The notes below the pieces were generated by a model, which was not told the origin of the DNA, searched no databases, and saw only the letters and a list, made by a program, of their open reading frames with translations. Source: Rhodospirillales bacterium (GTDB lineage Bacteria > Pseudomonadota > Alphaproteobacteria > Rhodospirillales > Casp-alpha2). Taken from it: 64,000 bases of DNA. Both the position numbers and the translations under genes were made by a program. Every line of letters starts with the position of its first letter. The first letter of the stretch is position 1. The stretch covers positions 1 through 64,000 of the forward strand of contig JABJGO010000009.1 of NCBI GenBank assembly GCA_018662225.1, in the 5' to 3' direction. Positions 34,719 through 44,033 of the stretch are shown here, piece after piece.

Positions 34719-35743
34719 TTGGTCTTTCCCTTCTTTTTACCTAATCGCTCTACGGCCGATACGCTACGCAACCAGTTCTTCATGGGTTGTGCGGGCAAGC
34801 CACCTACCGTGTGGCCGGATTCAATATTACGCATGACCCCGGATTTAGCCGCAATTTGCACGCCATCACCAATTTTCAAATGACCGGCTATGCCTGCCTG
34901 ACCACCGATAACCGTCAAGTTGCCAATCTCTGTACTGCCAGACACACCGCTTTGGGCGACAATTATGCACCCTTGTCCCAATTGTACGTTGTGACCGATC
35001 TGGACCTGATTATCGATCTTGGTACCCGCACCAATAATAGTGTCAGGTCCTGTGCCACGGTCCACTGTTGAGTTTGCCCCGATTTCCACGTGATCGCCAA
35101 TGACAACACGGCCTAACTGAGGCACTTTCTCATGCCCACTGGCCCCCATGGCAAATCCAAAACCGTCCTGACCGATACGAACGCCAGGATGTAAGATGAC
35201 CGCATCCCCCACATCGCAGCATTGCAGCGTTACATTGGCGGCAATTTGGCATCCCACGCCCACATGGACACCTTGCTCAATGACGGTGTTCGGGCCAATT
35301 CGGGTATTCGCGCCGATGACAGCCCCATTTCCTACGAACGCGCCGGCATCAATCTGAACACCATCACCAACTGTGGCGCTGTCCGATACGGTGGCTGTAG
35401 CGTGAATACCTGATAATAAAGCCGACGCGGGATAAAACGCGGAGGCAATGCGCGCATAGCCGTGATACGGCTGTGGTGTAATCAGCAAGGCCATGCCTGC
35501 TGGTGCGCGGTCAGCCAGGGAAGGATCGACAAGACAGACGCCAGCGCTTGTTTGTGTAAAGGCTGCTATATATTTTTTATTATCAAGGAAGCTGACGTGT
35601 TGTGCACCGGCCGTTGACAATGGCGCCACATCGGTGAATTTGCGTCCTTTGGCATCGCTGTCGGATATTGCCGCGCCGGAAATCTCTGCGAGTTCGGCCA
35701 GATCAAATGGGCCAGCTAACTGGAAAAATCGTTCGTCTGCCAT
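34715..35743 (-). CDS. lpxD: UDP-3-O-(3-hydroxyacyl)glucosamine N-acyltransferase LpxD
   Basis: LpxD adds the second acyl chain in lipid A synthesis. The 342-residue protein has the N-terminal uridine-binding domain (about 1-100, ending in TPQPYHGYARIASAFYP), then hexapeptide repeats. The catalytic His lies in the FAMGASGHEKVPQLGRV segment and a short basic helix closes the protein. It starts 3 nt after the skp-like gene and is translationally coupled to fabZ. Confidence 0.97.
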   Translation of the reverse strand: MADERFFQLAGPFDLAELAEISGAAISDSDAKGRKFTDVAPLSTAGAQHVSFLDNKKYIAAFTQTSAGVCLVDPSLADRAPAGMALLITPQPYHGYARIASAFYPASALLSGIHATATVSDSATVGDGVQIDAGAFVGNGAVIGANTRIGPNTVIEQGVHVGVGCQIAANVTLQCCDVGDAVILHPGVRIGQDGFGFAMGASGHEKVPQLGRVVIGDHVEIGANSTVDRGTGPDTIIGAGTKIDNQVQIGHNVQLGQGCIIVAQSGVSGSTEIGNLTVIGGQAGIAGHLKIGDGVQIAAKSGVMRNIESGHTVGGLPAQPMKNWLRSVSAVERLGKKKGKTK

Positions 35744-35746
35744 TTG

Positions 35747-36316
35747 TCACTGCCCAGGCTGCGGTACCGTGACAGAAGGTAGAGCCGCGTTAAGGCGAGT
35801 AATCAGCTCAGCGGTAAGATCCAGACTCGAGTTCACGAATATGATCTGCTCCCGTGGCAGAATGAGGCCCAGATTCCGTTCTTTGGCGATGGTGGTAATC
35901 ACTTCATTTAAAACGACCTGCACTTCCGCTGTTGCCTGGTCGCGGACAAGTTTAAGGTCGTCCCGTCGGCGTTCTGTCATGCGTTGCACATCGGCCACAC
36001 TGGCTTCAAATTTCCGACGTTCGGCCGCAAATGCTTCTGCACCCAGGATGGTTCGCTGACGGGCCAGTTCTTCACTGGCCGCTCGTAACTCTTCGTTTTC
36101 GGTCTGGACCTGTGCCTGATATGTAGCGCGAACAGAGCTTACCTGTTCACGAATGCCCTGCATTGCCGTGGAGCTTTTGCGGAGGAGCTTCATATTGATG
36201 ACGGCAATCCGCAGGGATTTGTCTTCAGGTGCCGTCGTATCCTGGGCGAAAGCCATCGAGAGCGGGGCCAACAGCATGGCCGAAACAACTACCAAACGTG
36301 CAATCTTAGTCAACAT
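35747..36316 (-). CDS. skp: Periplasmic chaperone Skp/OmpH family
   Basis: Skp escorts unfolded outer-membrane proteins to BamA. The 189-residue precursor has a signal peptide (cleavage near AFA-QDTT), then RIAVINMKLL, a coiled-coil tentacle region from about 45 to 130 rich in Q/E/R, and a beta-strand core. An ATG at 36316 with a GGAGAG site fits; the frame is open further upstream but there it overlaps the bamA end. It lies between bamA and lpxD, the standard order. Confidence 0.93.
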   Translation of the reverse strand: MLTKIARLVVVSAMLLAPLSMAFAQDTTAPEDKSLRIAVINMKLLRKSSTAMQGIREQVSSVRATYQAQVQTENEELRAASEELARQRTILGAEAFAAERRKFEASVADVQRMTERRRDDLKLVRDQATAEVQVVLNEVITTIAKERNLGLILPREQIIFVNSSLDLTAELITRLNAALPSVTVPQPGQ

Positions 36317-36335
36317 AAGTATGGACTCTCCCGTC

Positions 36336-38627
36336 TTAGAACGTCGTACCGAGGTTAATCCGGAACATTTCATTATCGTCATAACTTTCTTCAGCAATGG
36401 GGACAGCCAGGTCCATTCCTATAGGGCCGAACGGTGAGTCCCACCCCAATCCGATGCCCACAGAGGCGCGGAGACTGCCGGAATCCTCAATATTGGAATT
36501 TGGATTGGCCATCTCACTCGTGGTACCAAAATCGGTAAATACCCGGCCTTCGACCCCCAGTTCATCAGCAATGCCGGTGGGGAAACGTAGCTGTGCGCGT
36601 CCTGTATACATCCATTCACCACCCAACGAGTCATTGGTAGAGGTGTCACGTGGGCCAATGCCGCTCGATGCGAATCCGCGTAAGTTATAACCACCCACAA
36701 AGAACCGGTCCGTCAAATTGACGTCCTCACCCAAGCCTTCAATGACGCCAACCTTGCCGGATATAGACAGAACGTAATCGTCAGCGAGTTCGAAATATTG
36801 AGCCGCCGAGACCGTGTTGCGAAGGAAATGTTTGGTGCCACCCAGGCCAGCCAGGTCATTCACCAGAACAACGTTGTAACCTTCTGACGGCTTAACCCGG
36901 CGATCGCGTTTGTCATATGACAGGGTATGACTGAGTTGTGACAAGGTTTCCTCGCCTTCCTGAGATTGAATGAAGATTGAGGCATCATCATCCACATTCG
37001 TCACCTTCTCAAAACTCAGCGAGTAACCCCATTTCTGGTAGAGATCTTCAGTGATGGCATATCCGCTGCGAAGGCCAAACCCGGTTTCTTCTGAATCGTA
37101 AGAACTGGTATCCTGGACGTCCTTCGTCAGCCTGAACACATCAAAGCCAGCCTGTACTTCGCGATCCATAAAGTATGGTTCCGTGAATTTCAGGTTGAGC
37201 TGAGAAGCCTCCGCCGCAATACGGAATGTCAGCGCCAGTGTTTGTCCATGGCCCATCAGGTTTCGTTCCGTTACGCCGACTTCTGCCAAGGGCCCGATGT
37301 CGGAAGAAAACCCGGCACCGATACTTAGCGAGCCGGTTGATTTCTCTGCAACGGAAACGTTGATAACGGATTTGTCAGGGGAACTGCCTGGTGTTCGCTC
37401 TACCGAAACTTTTTCGAAATAGTTCAGGTTTTGTATGCGTTGTCGTGATCGGCGCATTTTCGCGGAATTAAAGGCATCGCCTTCTACCAACCGCATTTCG
37501 CGGCGGATGACCTTATCGATCGTGCGCAGGTTGCCGACAATATCAATGCGTTCCACGAAAACACGTGGCCCTTCATTGATCTCAAATGTTAAATCAATTT
37601 TTCGTTCAGCACGATCTCGGTTCAACTTGGGGCGCACATCGACGAAAGCATATCCCAGGGTACCAACCTCATCGCTCAGGCGGTCTGTAGCATCATCCAC
37701 CAGATCCGAGCTGTACCATTCACCACTTTCCAGTTTCAGCAAGGGGACCAGAGTATCGGCGTCCAGGTCGCGTAAGCGTGCATCAATGACCACGTCACCA
37801 AATGTATAACGCTCGCCCTCATCCACCGTGAATGTGATGAAGAAATCCTTCTGATCTGGTGTTAATTCCGCGACCCCTGAAATCACCCGAAAGTCAGCAA
37901 AGCCTTCGTTCAGGTAAAACTGACGCAATAACTCGCGGTCCAGTGTCATGCGGTCAGGGTCATAAACATCGTCGGATGAGAGCACCCGATACCAGCGTGA
38001 TTCCTTGGTTTGAACAATGTCGCGCAGATCATCATCATCAAATTCGCTGTTGCCCACAAAACGAATATTCTTGATTTCTGTTGGGTCGCCTTCAGAAATT
38101 TCAAAAACCAGATCGACGCGGTTTTGCGACAGTTGAATAACCTTGGGCTCGACCGTTGCCGAAAACCGACCTCTACGACGGTAAACCGTGATAATGCGTT
38201 GAACATCATTCTGAATTTTCGTGCGGGTATAGATCACGCGCGGGCGGAGCGTCACTTCTGCATCAATGATCTCATCATTGATGATTTCATTTCCTTCAAA
38301 GGCGATGCGATTGATGATCGGGTTTTCGACCACAGACACGATGAGCTTATCGCCTCGGCGGGAAAAACCCACATCCGCAAACAGTCCGGTAGCGAACAGG
38401 CTTTTCAGCGATCTGTCGATCTTGGCGGCACTGAATTCATCGCCTTCATAGATCAACAGATAGGAGCGAATGGTATCGGGCTCGATCCTGTTTGCTCCTT
38501 CGAACTCGATGCTTTTGACGATCGGGGTCGTCTGTGCAAGTTCAACAGGAAATTGGTCCGCGCCTATAGTGGGAGCGGTGAGAAGCATAAAGGCTGTGAA
38601 CAGCCCGATTCCAAGGATGTGTTTCAT
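36336..38627 (-). CDS. bamA: Outer membrane protein assembly factor BamA
   Basis: BamA folds beta-barrel proteins into the outer membrane. The 763-residue precursor has a signal peptide (to about residue 22), five POTRA domains from about 35 to 430 (repeats such as IRNIRFVGNSEFDDDDL), and a C-terminal 16-strand barrel that contains VRGF-like NLRGFASSGIGPR and ends in phenylalanine (NLGTTF). The ATG at 38627 has a GGATAGG site and leads directly into the signal peptide; an upstream TTG overlapping the rseP stop would add 11 residues. Confidence 0.96.
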   Translation of the reverse strand: MKHILGIGLFTAFMLLTAPTIGADQFPVELAQTTPIVKSIEFEGANRIEPDTIRSYLLIYEGDEFSAAKIDRSLKSLFATGLFADVGFSRRGDKLIVSVVENPIINRIAFEGNEIINDEIIDAEVTLRPRVIYTRTKIQNDVQRIITVYRRRGRFSATVEPKVIQLSQNRVDLVFEISEGDPTEIKNIRFVGNSEFDDDDLRDIVQTKESRWYRVLSSDDVYDPDRMTLDRELLRQFYLNEGFADFRVISGVAELTPDQKDFFITFTVDEGERYTFGDVVIDARLRDLDADTLVPLLKLESGEWYSSDLVDDATDRLSDEVGTLGYAFVDVRPKLNRDRAERKIDLTFEINEGPRVFVERIDIVGNLRTIDKVIRREMRLVEGDAFNSAKMRRSRQRIQNLNYFEKVSVERTPGSSPDKSVINVSVAEKSTGSLSIGAGFSSDIGPLAEVGVTERNLMGHGQTLALTFRIAAEASQLNLKFTEPYFMDREVQAGFDVFRLTKDVQDTSSYDSEETGFGLRSGYAITEDLYQKWGYSLSFEKVTNVDDDASIFIQSQEGEETLSQLSHTLSYDKRDRRVKPSEGYNVVLVNDLAGLGGTKHFLRNTVSAAQYFELADDYVLSISGKVGVIEGLGEDVNLTDRFFVGGYNLRGFASSGIGPRDTSTNDSLGGEWMYTGRAQLRFPTGIADELGVEGRVFTDFGTTSEMANPNSNIEDSGSLRASVGIGLGWDSPFGPIGMDLAVPIAEESYDDNEMFRINLGTTF

Positions 38628-38656
38628 CCTGCCTATCCAAAAATTCACTAAACGAT

Positions 38657-39778
38657 TCAACCAATTAGGTTTTTGAAAAACTCAATGACCCCGAAATGCT
38701 CAAGATCGTTCCAAGTCACAAATACAAAGATCAGAGTTAGCAGAATCAGACCAAAACCGAAACCGTATTCTTGCGCTTTTGCACCTAAAGGTTTTCCGCG
38801 AACAAACTCTGCCGCATACATAACCAGATGCCCACCATCCAGCATGGGAATAGGAAACAGGTTAATCAGTCCCAGATTCACCGATAATGCGGCCATGAAT
38901 ACGATCAGACTGATGATCCCGCCTTCGGCCATATCACCGGAAATTTGCGCAATTCTGAGCGGGCCGCCCAACTCCTCTGTGCCGCGATTACCGCTGATCA
39001 TATCGCCCAGATACTGCAAAATGCCGGTAATCATGCCCACGGTTCGCGTGACACCAAATCCGGCAGCCTCAAAAAAACCGGACCGCTCGTAGTGCACCTG
39101 TTCTGGATCAGGTGAAACGCCAAGCTGGCCGTAAGATACACCGTCGTCGCCCACAATACCGCGTGGCCGTACAGATACGGTTACATTTTCGCCGCCACGC
39201 TGAATATACAGGTCAATGGATGTTTCCGGATGCTCGCGAACAATGCGCTGAAGATCGCTGAACAACGTTATTTCTTCGTCATTGATCGCAACAATCGTAT
39301 CGCCAGACAGAACCCCCGCCTGATCAGCCGGACTATCGAGCATAACCTGGCCCACGCCTGCTTGGGGAACAGGCGTTCCCACCACCCACGCCAGCAGGAA
39401 AAACACCACGATGGCGAAGATAAAGTTCGCAAAAGGCCCAGCGGCCACAATAGCCACCCGCTTCGCGAGGCTTTTGTGGGCAAAGGAAACGCCTTTTTCT
39501 TCGTCCGTCAGGTCTTCACCCACGTCATCATCAGCCTCGCTATCGCTTTGGCCGAACATTTTTACGTAACCACCGAGGGGGATCGCGCTGATTTTCCAAC
39601 GTGTGCCAGCTTTATTATACCAGCCGAACAACTCGGGCCCAAAACCAATCGAAAAAACTTCCACGCGGACACCGCTTTTAACAGCAACCCAGTAATGGCC
39701 CCATTCGTGCACATAAACCAAAATCGTCAACACGATCAAAAACGGAATGATATCAGATAGTTCCATAAATTCAGCCAT
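38657..39778 (-). CDS. rseP: Site-2 zinc metalloprotease RseP
   Basis: This inner-membrane intramembrane protease acts in envelope stress signalling. The 373-residue protein has the catalytic HEWGH (24-28) in the first transmembrane helix, a PDZ domain at about 125-215 (GQVMLDSPADQAGVLSGD), and the third zinc ligand motif LDGGH (313-317) between the last helices. It stands between dxr and bamA, as in most proteobacteria. A clear ribosome site is not seen; a second ATG lies four codons in. Confidence 0.96.
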   Translation of the reverse strand: MAEFMELSDIIPFLIVLTILVYVHEWGHYWVAVKSGVRVEVFSIGFGPELFGWYNKAGTRWKISAIPLGGYVKMFGQSDSEADDDVGEDLTDEEKGVSFAHKSLAKRVAIVAAGPFANFIFAIVVFFLLAWVVGTPVPQAGVGQVMLDSPADQAGVLSGDTIVAINDEEITLFSDLQRIVREHPETSIDLYIQRGGENVTVSVRPRGIVGDDGVSYGQLGVSPDPEQVHYERSGFFEAAGFGVTRTVGMITGILQYLGDMISGNRGTEELGGPLRIAQISGDMAEGGIISLIVFMAALSVNLGLINLFPIPMLDGGHLVMYAAEFVRGKPLGAKAQEYGFGFGLILLTLIFVFVTWNDLEHFGVIEFFKNLIG

Positions 39779-39819
39779 TTACCAGGGCGCCAGAAGGCGG
39801 GTCAAAACGAATCACTATG

Positions 39820-41091
39820 TTATATAGGCACGAATTTAGATTTAATTAAGGCAGCAGCTTCATTTCGAGCCTGTAAATCAGTCGTCAACACGTCTTCGAG
39901 CGCGCTAATGGCCTGATTTTCACACCGTGAGAGCACACCTTCTACCACATTGGCGATATCAAGAAAGCCAATTGCGCCTTTCAGAAAGCTTTCAACTGCA
40001 ACTTCATTGGCAGCATTCAACACACATGGGGTATTGCCGCCTTGCTCCATGGCTTGACGGGCAAGTTGAAGACAGGGAAAACGCGTTGTATCCGGCGCTT
40101 CAAAGGTCAAAGTCCCGATATCGCTCAACCGCAATCGGGGCGACGGCGTGGTCATGCGGTCCGGCCATGCCATGGCATAGGCAATGGGCGTACGCATATC
40201 TGGGGCCCCCATTTGCGCCAGAACCGACCCATCCACGTATTCGACCATGCTGTGTACGACCGATTGGGGGTGAACCAGAATTTCGATTTGGTGCAATGAC
40301 ACCGGAAACAGGTAATAGGCCTCGATCAGTTCCAGCCCTTTATTCATCATGGTGGCTGAATCGATGGATATTTTGGCCCCCATGCTCCAATTCGGGTGGG
40401 CCAGTGCCTGTTCACGGGTAACTTTCGACATATCGTCCAATGAACTGGTTCGAAACGGTCCACCGGATGCCGTCAAAATGATTTTGGCAACGGTTTCCGG
40501 TTGGTCGAAATCAAACACTTGAAAAATGGCGTTATGTTCTGAATCCACGGGTAGCAATGTGGCGTTGTTGTCTTGAACGTAACGCATGAACAGATCGCCT
40601 GCTGAAACCAGGCATTCTTTATTGGCCAGCCCGATCGAGGCCCCGCGTTGTACAGCGCGTAGTGTGGGCTCTAAACCGGCCGAGCCCACAATCGCAGCCA
40701 TAACCAAATCAGCATCAAGGGATGCAGCCTCCAGCACGCCGGTCCGACCACTTGCAACCGCAATACCGGTTCCTGACAAGGCATCCTTCAATAATCCATA
40801 GCTCGCGTCATCGGCCACAACCGCCAGTTCCGCATTGAGGCGCCTGGCTTGCTCGGCAAGCAATGTCACATTGGTATTGGCGGTGAGTGCCTTGACCTGG
40901 AAATGTTCAGGGGAGCGCTCGATAAGATCAAGGGTGTTACACCCGACAGACCCGGTGGACCCCAGGACCGTTACACTGCGTGGCTTGCAATTTCGATCAA
41001 CCGACGGTGCTGTCGCATGTAGGGGCGTAACATTCTGCTCCATTCTTTGGTCCATTCTTTGGCCCATTTGCGGGTCTGCTGAGGGCTTCAT
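39820..41091 (-). CDS. dxr: 1-deoxy-D-xylulose 5-phosphate reductoisomerase
   Basis: Dxr makes MEP in non-mevalonate isoprenoid synthesis. The product of 423 residues has the NADPH loop GSTGSVG (44-50), the metal/substrate motif LPVDSEHNAIFQ, the flexible loop SGGPFRT, and MGAKISIDSATMMNKGLE. The N-terminus is about 35 residues longer than usual and contains a repeat (GQRM-DQRM) encoded by a 12-bp duplication. The ATG at 41091 overlaps the cdsA stop (ATGA); another at 41097 is possible. Confidence 0.96.
   Translation of the reverse strand: MKPSADPQMGQRMDQRMEQNVTPLHATAPSVDRNCKPRSVTVLGSTGSVGCNTLDLIERSPEHFQVKALTANTNVTLLAEQARRLNAELAVVADDASYGLLKDALSGTGIAVASGRTGVLEAASLDADLVMAAIVGSAGLEPTLRAVQRGASIGLANKECLVSAGDLFMRYVQDNNATLLPVDSEHNAIFQVFDFDQPETVAKIILTASGGPFRTSSLDDMSKVTREQALAHPNWSMGAKISIDSATMMNKGLELIEAYYLFPVSLHQIEILVHPQSVVHSMVEYVDGSVLAQMGAPDMRTPIAYAMAWPDRMTTPSPRLRLSDIGTLTFEAPDTTRFPCLQLARQAMEQGGNTPCVLNAANEVAVESFLKGAIGFLDIANVVEGVLSRCENQAISALEDVLTTDLQARNEAAALIKSKFVPI
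41040..41063. repeat. 12-bp in-frame tandem duplication in the dxr N-terminal extension
   Basis: CCATTCTTTGGT (41040-41051) is followed by CCATTCTTTGGC (41052-41063), and a third partial copy starts at 41064. On the coding strand it gives MGQRMDQRMEQN. It lies outside the conserved enzyme fold, so variation would be tolerated. Confidence 0.9.
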
Positions 41092-41762
41092 AACCATAAC
41101 CCACTATGGTCCTGAAACGCCCATCTGGCAACGCCTGCACCAATGGCTGCAGCAGCCAGACCATCGATGCGGTCTAGCACGCCGCCATGGCCTGGAATTA
41201 TGGAACCTGAATCCTTTACGCCGAAATGACGTTTCGCGTGGGATTCGATCAAATCGCCGATCTGCGACACGACGGCCAACGCAATACTGATCATGACAAT
41301 ACGGACTGCGGAGTCAGAAGCTCCGAAATAGCGATAGGCCAGATATCCAATACCAGCCGCCGTCACAATACCGCCGATAAGGCCCGCCCACGTCTTTTTT
41401 GGGCTGATACGTGGTGCCAGTTTCGGCCCGCCAATGGTGGAGCCCGCCAGATAAGCCCCGCTATCGGTTCCCCATACCAGCGCAAATAACCAGCACACAA
41501 CAATCAACCCGGTATCATCCGACTGCCTGAGCCATATGAGACACAACCCACATATAATCAAATAGGTCACGCCCGTGATCAGCCACACCAATTTTTTTGA
41601 TTTATCAGCCTCATGGGCGCACATGCTGAACCATTCGATGATACCGATCAGGATCACAATGGCGACAAGGGCCTGGAACCAGACTCCGCCCAAATACACG
41701 AGCCCCAATGCAACGGGCGCCATGACAAGTGAGGAGAGTACGCGGAGTAGAAGTGGTGGCAC
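41088..41762 (-). CDS. cdsA: Phosphatidate cytidylyltransferase CdsA
   Basis: CdsA makes CDP-diacylglycerol from phosphatidate and CTP. The 224-residue membrane protein has about six hydrophobic segments, shorter than E. coli CdsA (285 aa). The CdsA signature is near the C-terminus: HFGVKDSGSIIPGHGGVLDRIDGL with its metal-binding aspartates. RISPKKTWAGLIGG is also conserved. The start is a GTG at 41762 with an AAAGGA site. It stands between uppS and dxr. Confidence 0.94.
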   Translation of the reverse strand: MPPLLLRVLSSLVMAPVALGLVYLGGVWFQALVAIVILIGIIEWFSMCAHEADKSKKLVWLITGVTYLIICGLCLIWLRQSDDTGLIVVCWLFALVWGTDSGAYLAGSTIGGPKLAPRISPKKTWAGLIGGIVTAAGIGYLAYRYFGASDSAVRIVMISIALAVVSQIGDLIESHAKRHFGVKDSGSIIPGHGGVLDRIDGLAAAAIGAGVARWAFQDHSGLWL

Positions 41763-41776
41763 GGGCCGTCCTTTGA

Positions 41777-42514
41777 TTAGCCGCTGGTCGCGCCAAATCG
41801 GCGCTCGCGGTTCTGAAAGGCACCGAGGGCCTGATTGAACTGCGCCTCATCGAACTCCGGCCAATGACAATCGAGGAACATAAGCTCGGTATACGCCATT
41901 TGCCATAACAGGAAATTGCTGATGCGTTGTTCACCACTGGTCCGGATCAGTAAATCCGGTGCGGGAATCTCGCCCGTGGCCAGATTGGTCGAAATCATTT
42001 GCTCATCCACATCTTCGGGAGAAATTTCACCCGCCGCCACACGCGCAGCAATGGCCTGAACAGCGGTAACAATGTCATCCCGGCCGCCGTAACTCAATGC
42101 CAGCACAAGGGTCAATCCGGTGTTGTCAGCCGTATGGCACTCGGCATCTTCGATCAAGGCAACAATATCATCGCCCAGCGCGGCACGATTGCCGATGACG
42201 CGGAAACGCACATTGTTCTTGTGTAACTCAGCAATTTCCTTACGCAGGTAGTATTTCAGCAATCCCATTAAGTCGCTGATTTCTTCTGCCGGTCGTTTCC
42301 AGTTCTCAGATGAGAACCCAAATAAAGTCAAATATTGAACACCGGATTCCGTCGCGGCCCGGACGACGGCCCGTACAGAGTCTGCTCCACGCCGGTGGCC
42401 TTCAATACGTGGTAATCCCCTCGCCCTCGCCCAGCGACCGTTACCATCCATAATGATGGCCACGTGTACCGGCGCGGGCGCTGGATCAGAAGTTTTGAGG
42501 CTTACCGTGGTCAT
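41777..42514 (-). CDS. uppS: Undecaprenyl diphosphate synthase (cis-prenyltransferase)
   Basis: UppS extends farnesyl diphosphate with isopentenyl units to the C55 carrier lipid. The 245-residue protein starts with HVAIIMDGNGRWA (catalytic Asp23), has GHRRGAD, LTLFGFSSENWKRP, and the C-terminal DLLIRTSGEQRISNFLLWQ diphosphate-binding motif. It starts 9 nt after frr and ends 14 nt before cdsA, in the conserved order frr-uppS-cdsA. Confidence 0.97.
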   Translation of the reverse strand: MTTVSLKTSDPAPAPVHVAIIMDGNGRWARARGLPRIEGHRRGADSVRAVVRAATESGVQYLTLFGFSSENWKRPAEEISDLMGLLKYYLRKEIAELHKNNVRFRVIGNRAALGDDIVALIEDAECHTADNTGLTLVLALSYGGRDDIVTAVQAIAARVAAGEISPEDVDEQMISTNLATGEIPAPDLLIRTSGEQRISNFLLWQMAYTELMFLDCHWPEFDEAQFNQALGAFQNRERRFGATSG

Positions 42515-42523
42515 GGTTCAGGG

Positions 42524-43093
42524 TCACACCTGCATAATTTCAGTTTCTTTGTTGGAAAGAGTCTCGTCAATTTTGGCAATGCTGGCATCCGTCAGGTCCT
42601 GGATTTCCTGATCATAATCCCTGTGTTCATCCTGTGATATATCGCCATCTTTCTCAGCTTTCTTCAAACCATCCATGGCATGTCGACGCACATTTCGTAT
42701 GGCGATACGGGCTTCTTCTGAATACTTGCCAGCCACTTTGGCCAATTCGGCACGGCGATCTTCTGTCAACGCGGGAATCGGCACACGAACGGTCTGGCCA
42801 TCGATTTGCGGGTTCAACCCCAAACTCGATTCGCGGATAGCCTTGTCGACGGCATTAACCAGCGACTTGTCCCATACCTGTACCGTGAGCAATCGCGGCT
42901 CCGGTACACCGATGGTCCCGACCTGATTCATAGGCGTAGGGCTGCCGTAGGCATCAACCGAAATTGGCTCTAACAGGCTTGTCGCTGCGCGACCGGTACG
43001 CAACCCACCAAATTCCTGATGCAGGACTTCAATGGCACCGTCCATACGGCGGCCAGTGTCCTTCTTTAAGGCTGAAAAATTGAAATCTGACAC
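42524..43093 (-). CDS. frr: Ribosome recycling factor
   Basis: RRF splits the post-termination ribosome with EF-G. The 189-residue protein shows the family signatures: [30 protein letters not shown] at the start, [25 protein letters not shown] in the middle, and RRELAK-type [29 protein letters not shown]. The start is a GTG at 43093 with a strong GGGAGA site; an open frame runs upstream but is not supported. It follows pyrH by about 100 nt. Confidence 0.97.
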   Translation of the reverse strand: MSDFNFSALKKDTGRRMDGAIEVLHQEFGGLRTGRAATSLLEPISVDAYGSPTPMNQVGTIGVPEPRLLTVQVWDKSLVNAVDKAIRESSLGLNPQIDGQTVRVPIPALTEDRRAELAKVAGKYSEEARIAIRNVRRHAMDGLKKAEKDGDISQDEHRDYDQEIQDLTDASIAKIDETLSNKETEIMQV

Positions 43094-43194
43094 TTTATTC
43101 TCCCTGAAATCTTCTTGGCTAATAATACCCGGCAATTCACCGGGAGCCAACAATTCCGCCTGTGTGTTATTAGGGGCGGGTTATTTTGTGCACG

Positions 43195-43923
43195 CTATTT
43201 TACGGTGGTACAATGGCCTTGACCACAGACCACATCGGCAAACGATCCCTCGGCGTGGATTGCAAAGACCAAAATTGGAATATCATTTTCGCGTGCCAGC
43301 GCTATTGCTGATGTGTCCATGACTTTCAGGTTCTGACTAAGCACATCCTGATAGCTGAGTTCTTCATACCGTTCTGCGGTTGGATCGAGATGTGGATCAG
43401 CGCTGTACACACCGTCGACCTGTGTGCCTTTCAACAGCGCATCACAATTCATTTCTGCCGCCCGTAGTGCTGCGGCGGTGTCTGTTGTGAAAAACGGGTT
43501 CCCTGTACCGGCAGCAAAGATAACGATTCGCCCCTTTTCCATGTGCCGCTCAGCACGGCGGCGAATATAGGGCTCGCAAACCATGGACATAGGGATCGCG
43601 GACATGACCCGGGTTGGTGCGCCCTTTGCCTCTAGCACGCTTTGTACGGCCAATGCGTTAATCACGGTGGCCAACATGCCCATGTAATCGGCTGTGGTGC
43701 GCTCAATGCCTTGCGCCGCACCGGATACCCCGCGAAATATATTTCCGGCACCGATGACCAGGCTAATATCCACGCCCATTTTATGAACTGCAGCGATTTC
43801 TGTACAAATGCGATCGACGGTATCCGGATCCAACCCGTACTCCCGTTCGCCAAGCAGACCTTCGCCGGATAATTTCAGGAGAACGCGTTTGTAGACCGGT
43901 TGTGCAGCCATATTTTTATCCAT
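43195..43923 (-). CDS. pyrH: UMP kinase PyrH
   Basis: PyrH phosphorylates UMP to UDP. The 242-residue amino-acid-kinase-fold protein has [14 protein letters not shown], the glycine-rich GAGNIFRG and the nucleotide motif [20 protein letters not shown], and [13 protein letters not shown] second ATG lies four codons in. A strong terminator stands upstream, between tsf and pyrH, so transcription of pyrH-frr onwards probably has its own promoter in 43924-43997. Confidence 0.97.
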   Translation of the reverse strand: MDKNMAAQPVYKRVLLKLSGEGLLGEREYGLDPDTVDRICTEIAAVHKMGVDISLVIGAGNIFRGVSGAAQGIERTTADYMGMLATVINALAVQSVLEAKGAPTRVMSAIPMSMVCEPYIRRRAERHMEKGRIVIFAAGTGNPFFTTDTAAALRAAEMNCDALLKGTQVDGVYSADPHLDPTAERYEELSYQDVLSQNLKVMDTSAIALARENDIPILVFAIHAEGSFADVVCGQGHCTTVK

Positions 43924-43997
43924 TACTGTTATTTAACCACGGCAGAATCAGTGGTTAAGCGTTTATAGCACGCTTGGACGAACAGGTATTCAGAAAT

Positions 43998-44025
43998 GGA
44001 AAACGCGCCCGAAGGCGCGTTTTCC
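43998..44025. terminator. Intrinsic terminator downstream of tsf
   Basis: GGAAAACGCGCC (43998-44009) pairs perfectly over 12 bp with GGCGCGTTTTCC (44014-44025). On the minus (tsf) strand the loop reads TTCG, an especially stable tetraloop, and the stem ends in a T-run. It lies 9 nt past the tsf stop and separates rpsB-tsf from pyrH. Confidence 0.9.
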
Positions 44026-44033
44026 TAAATCCG

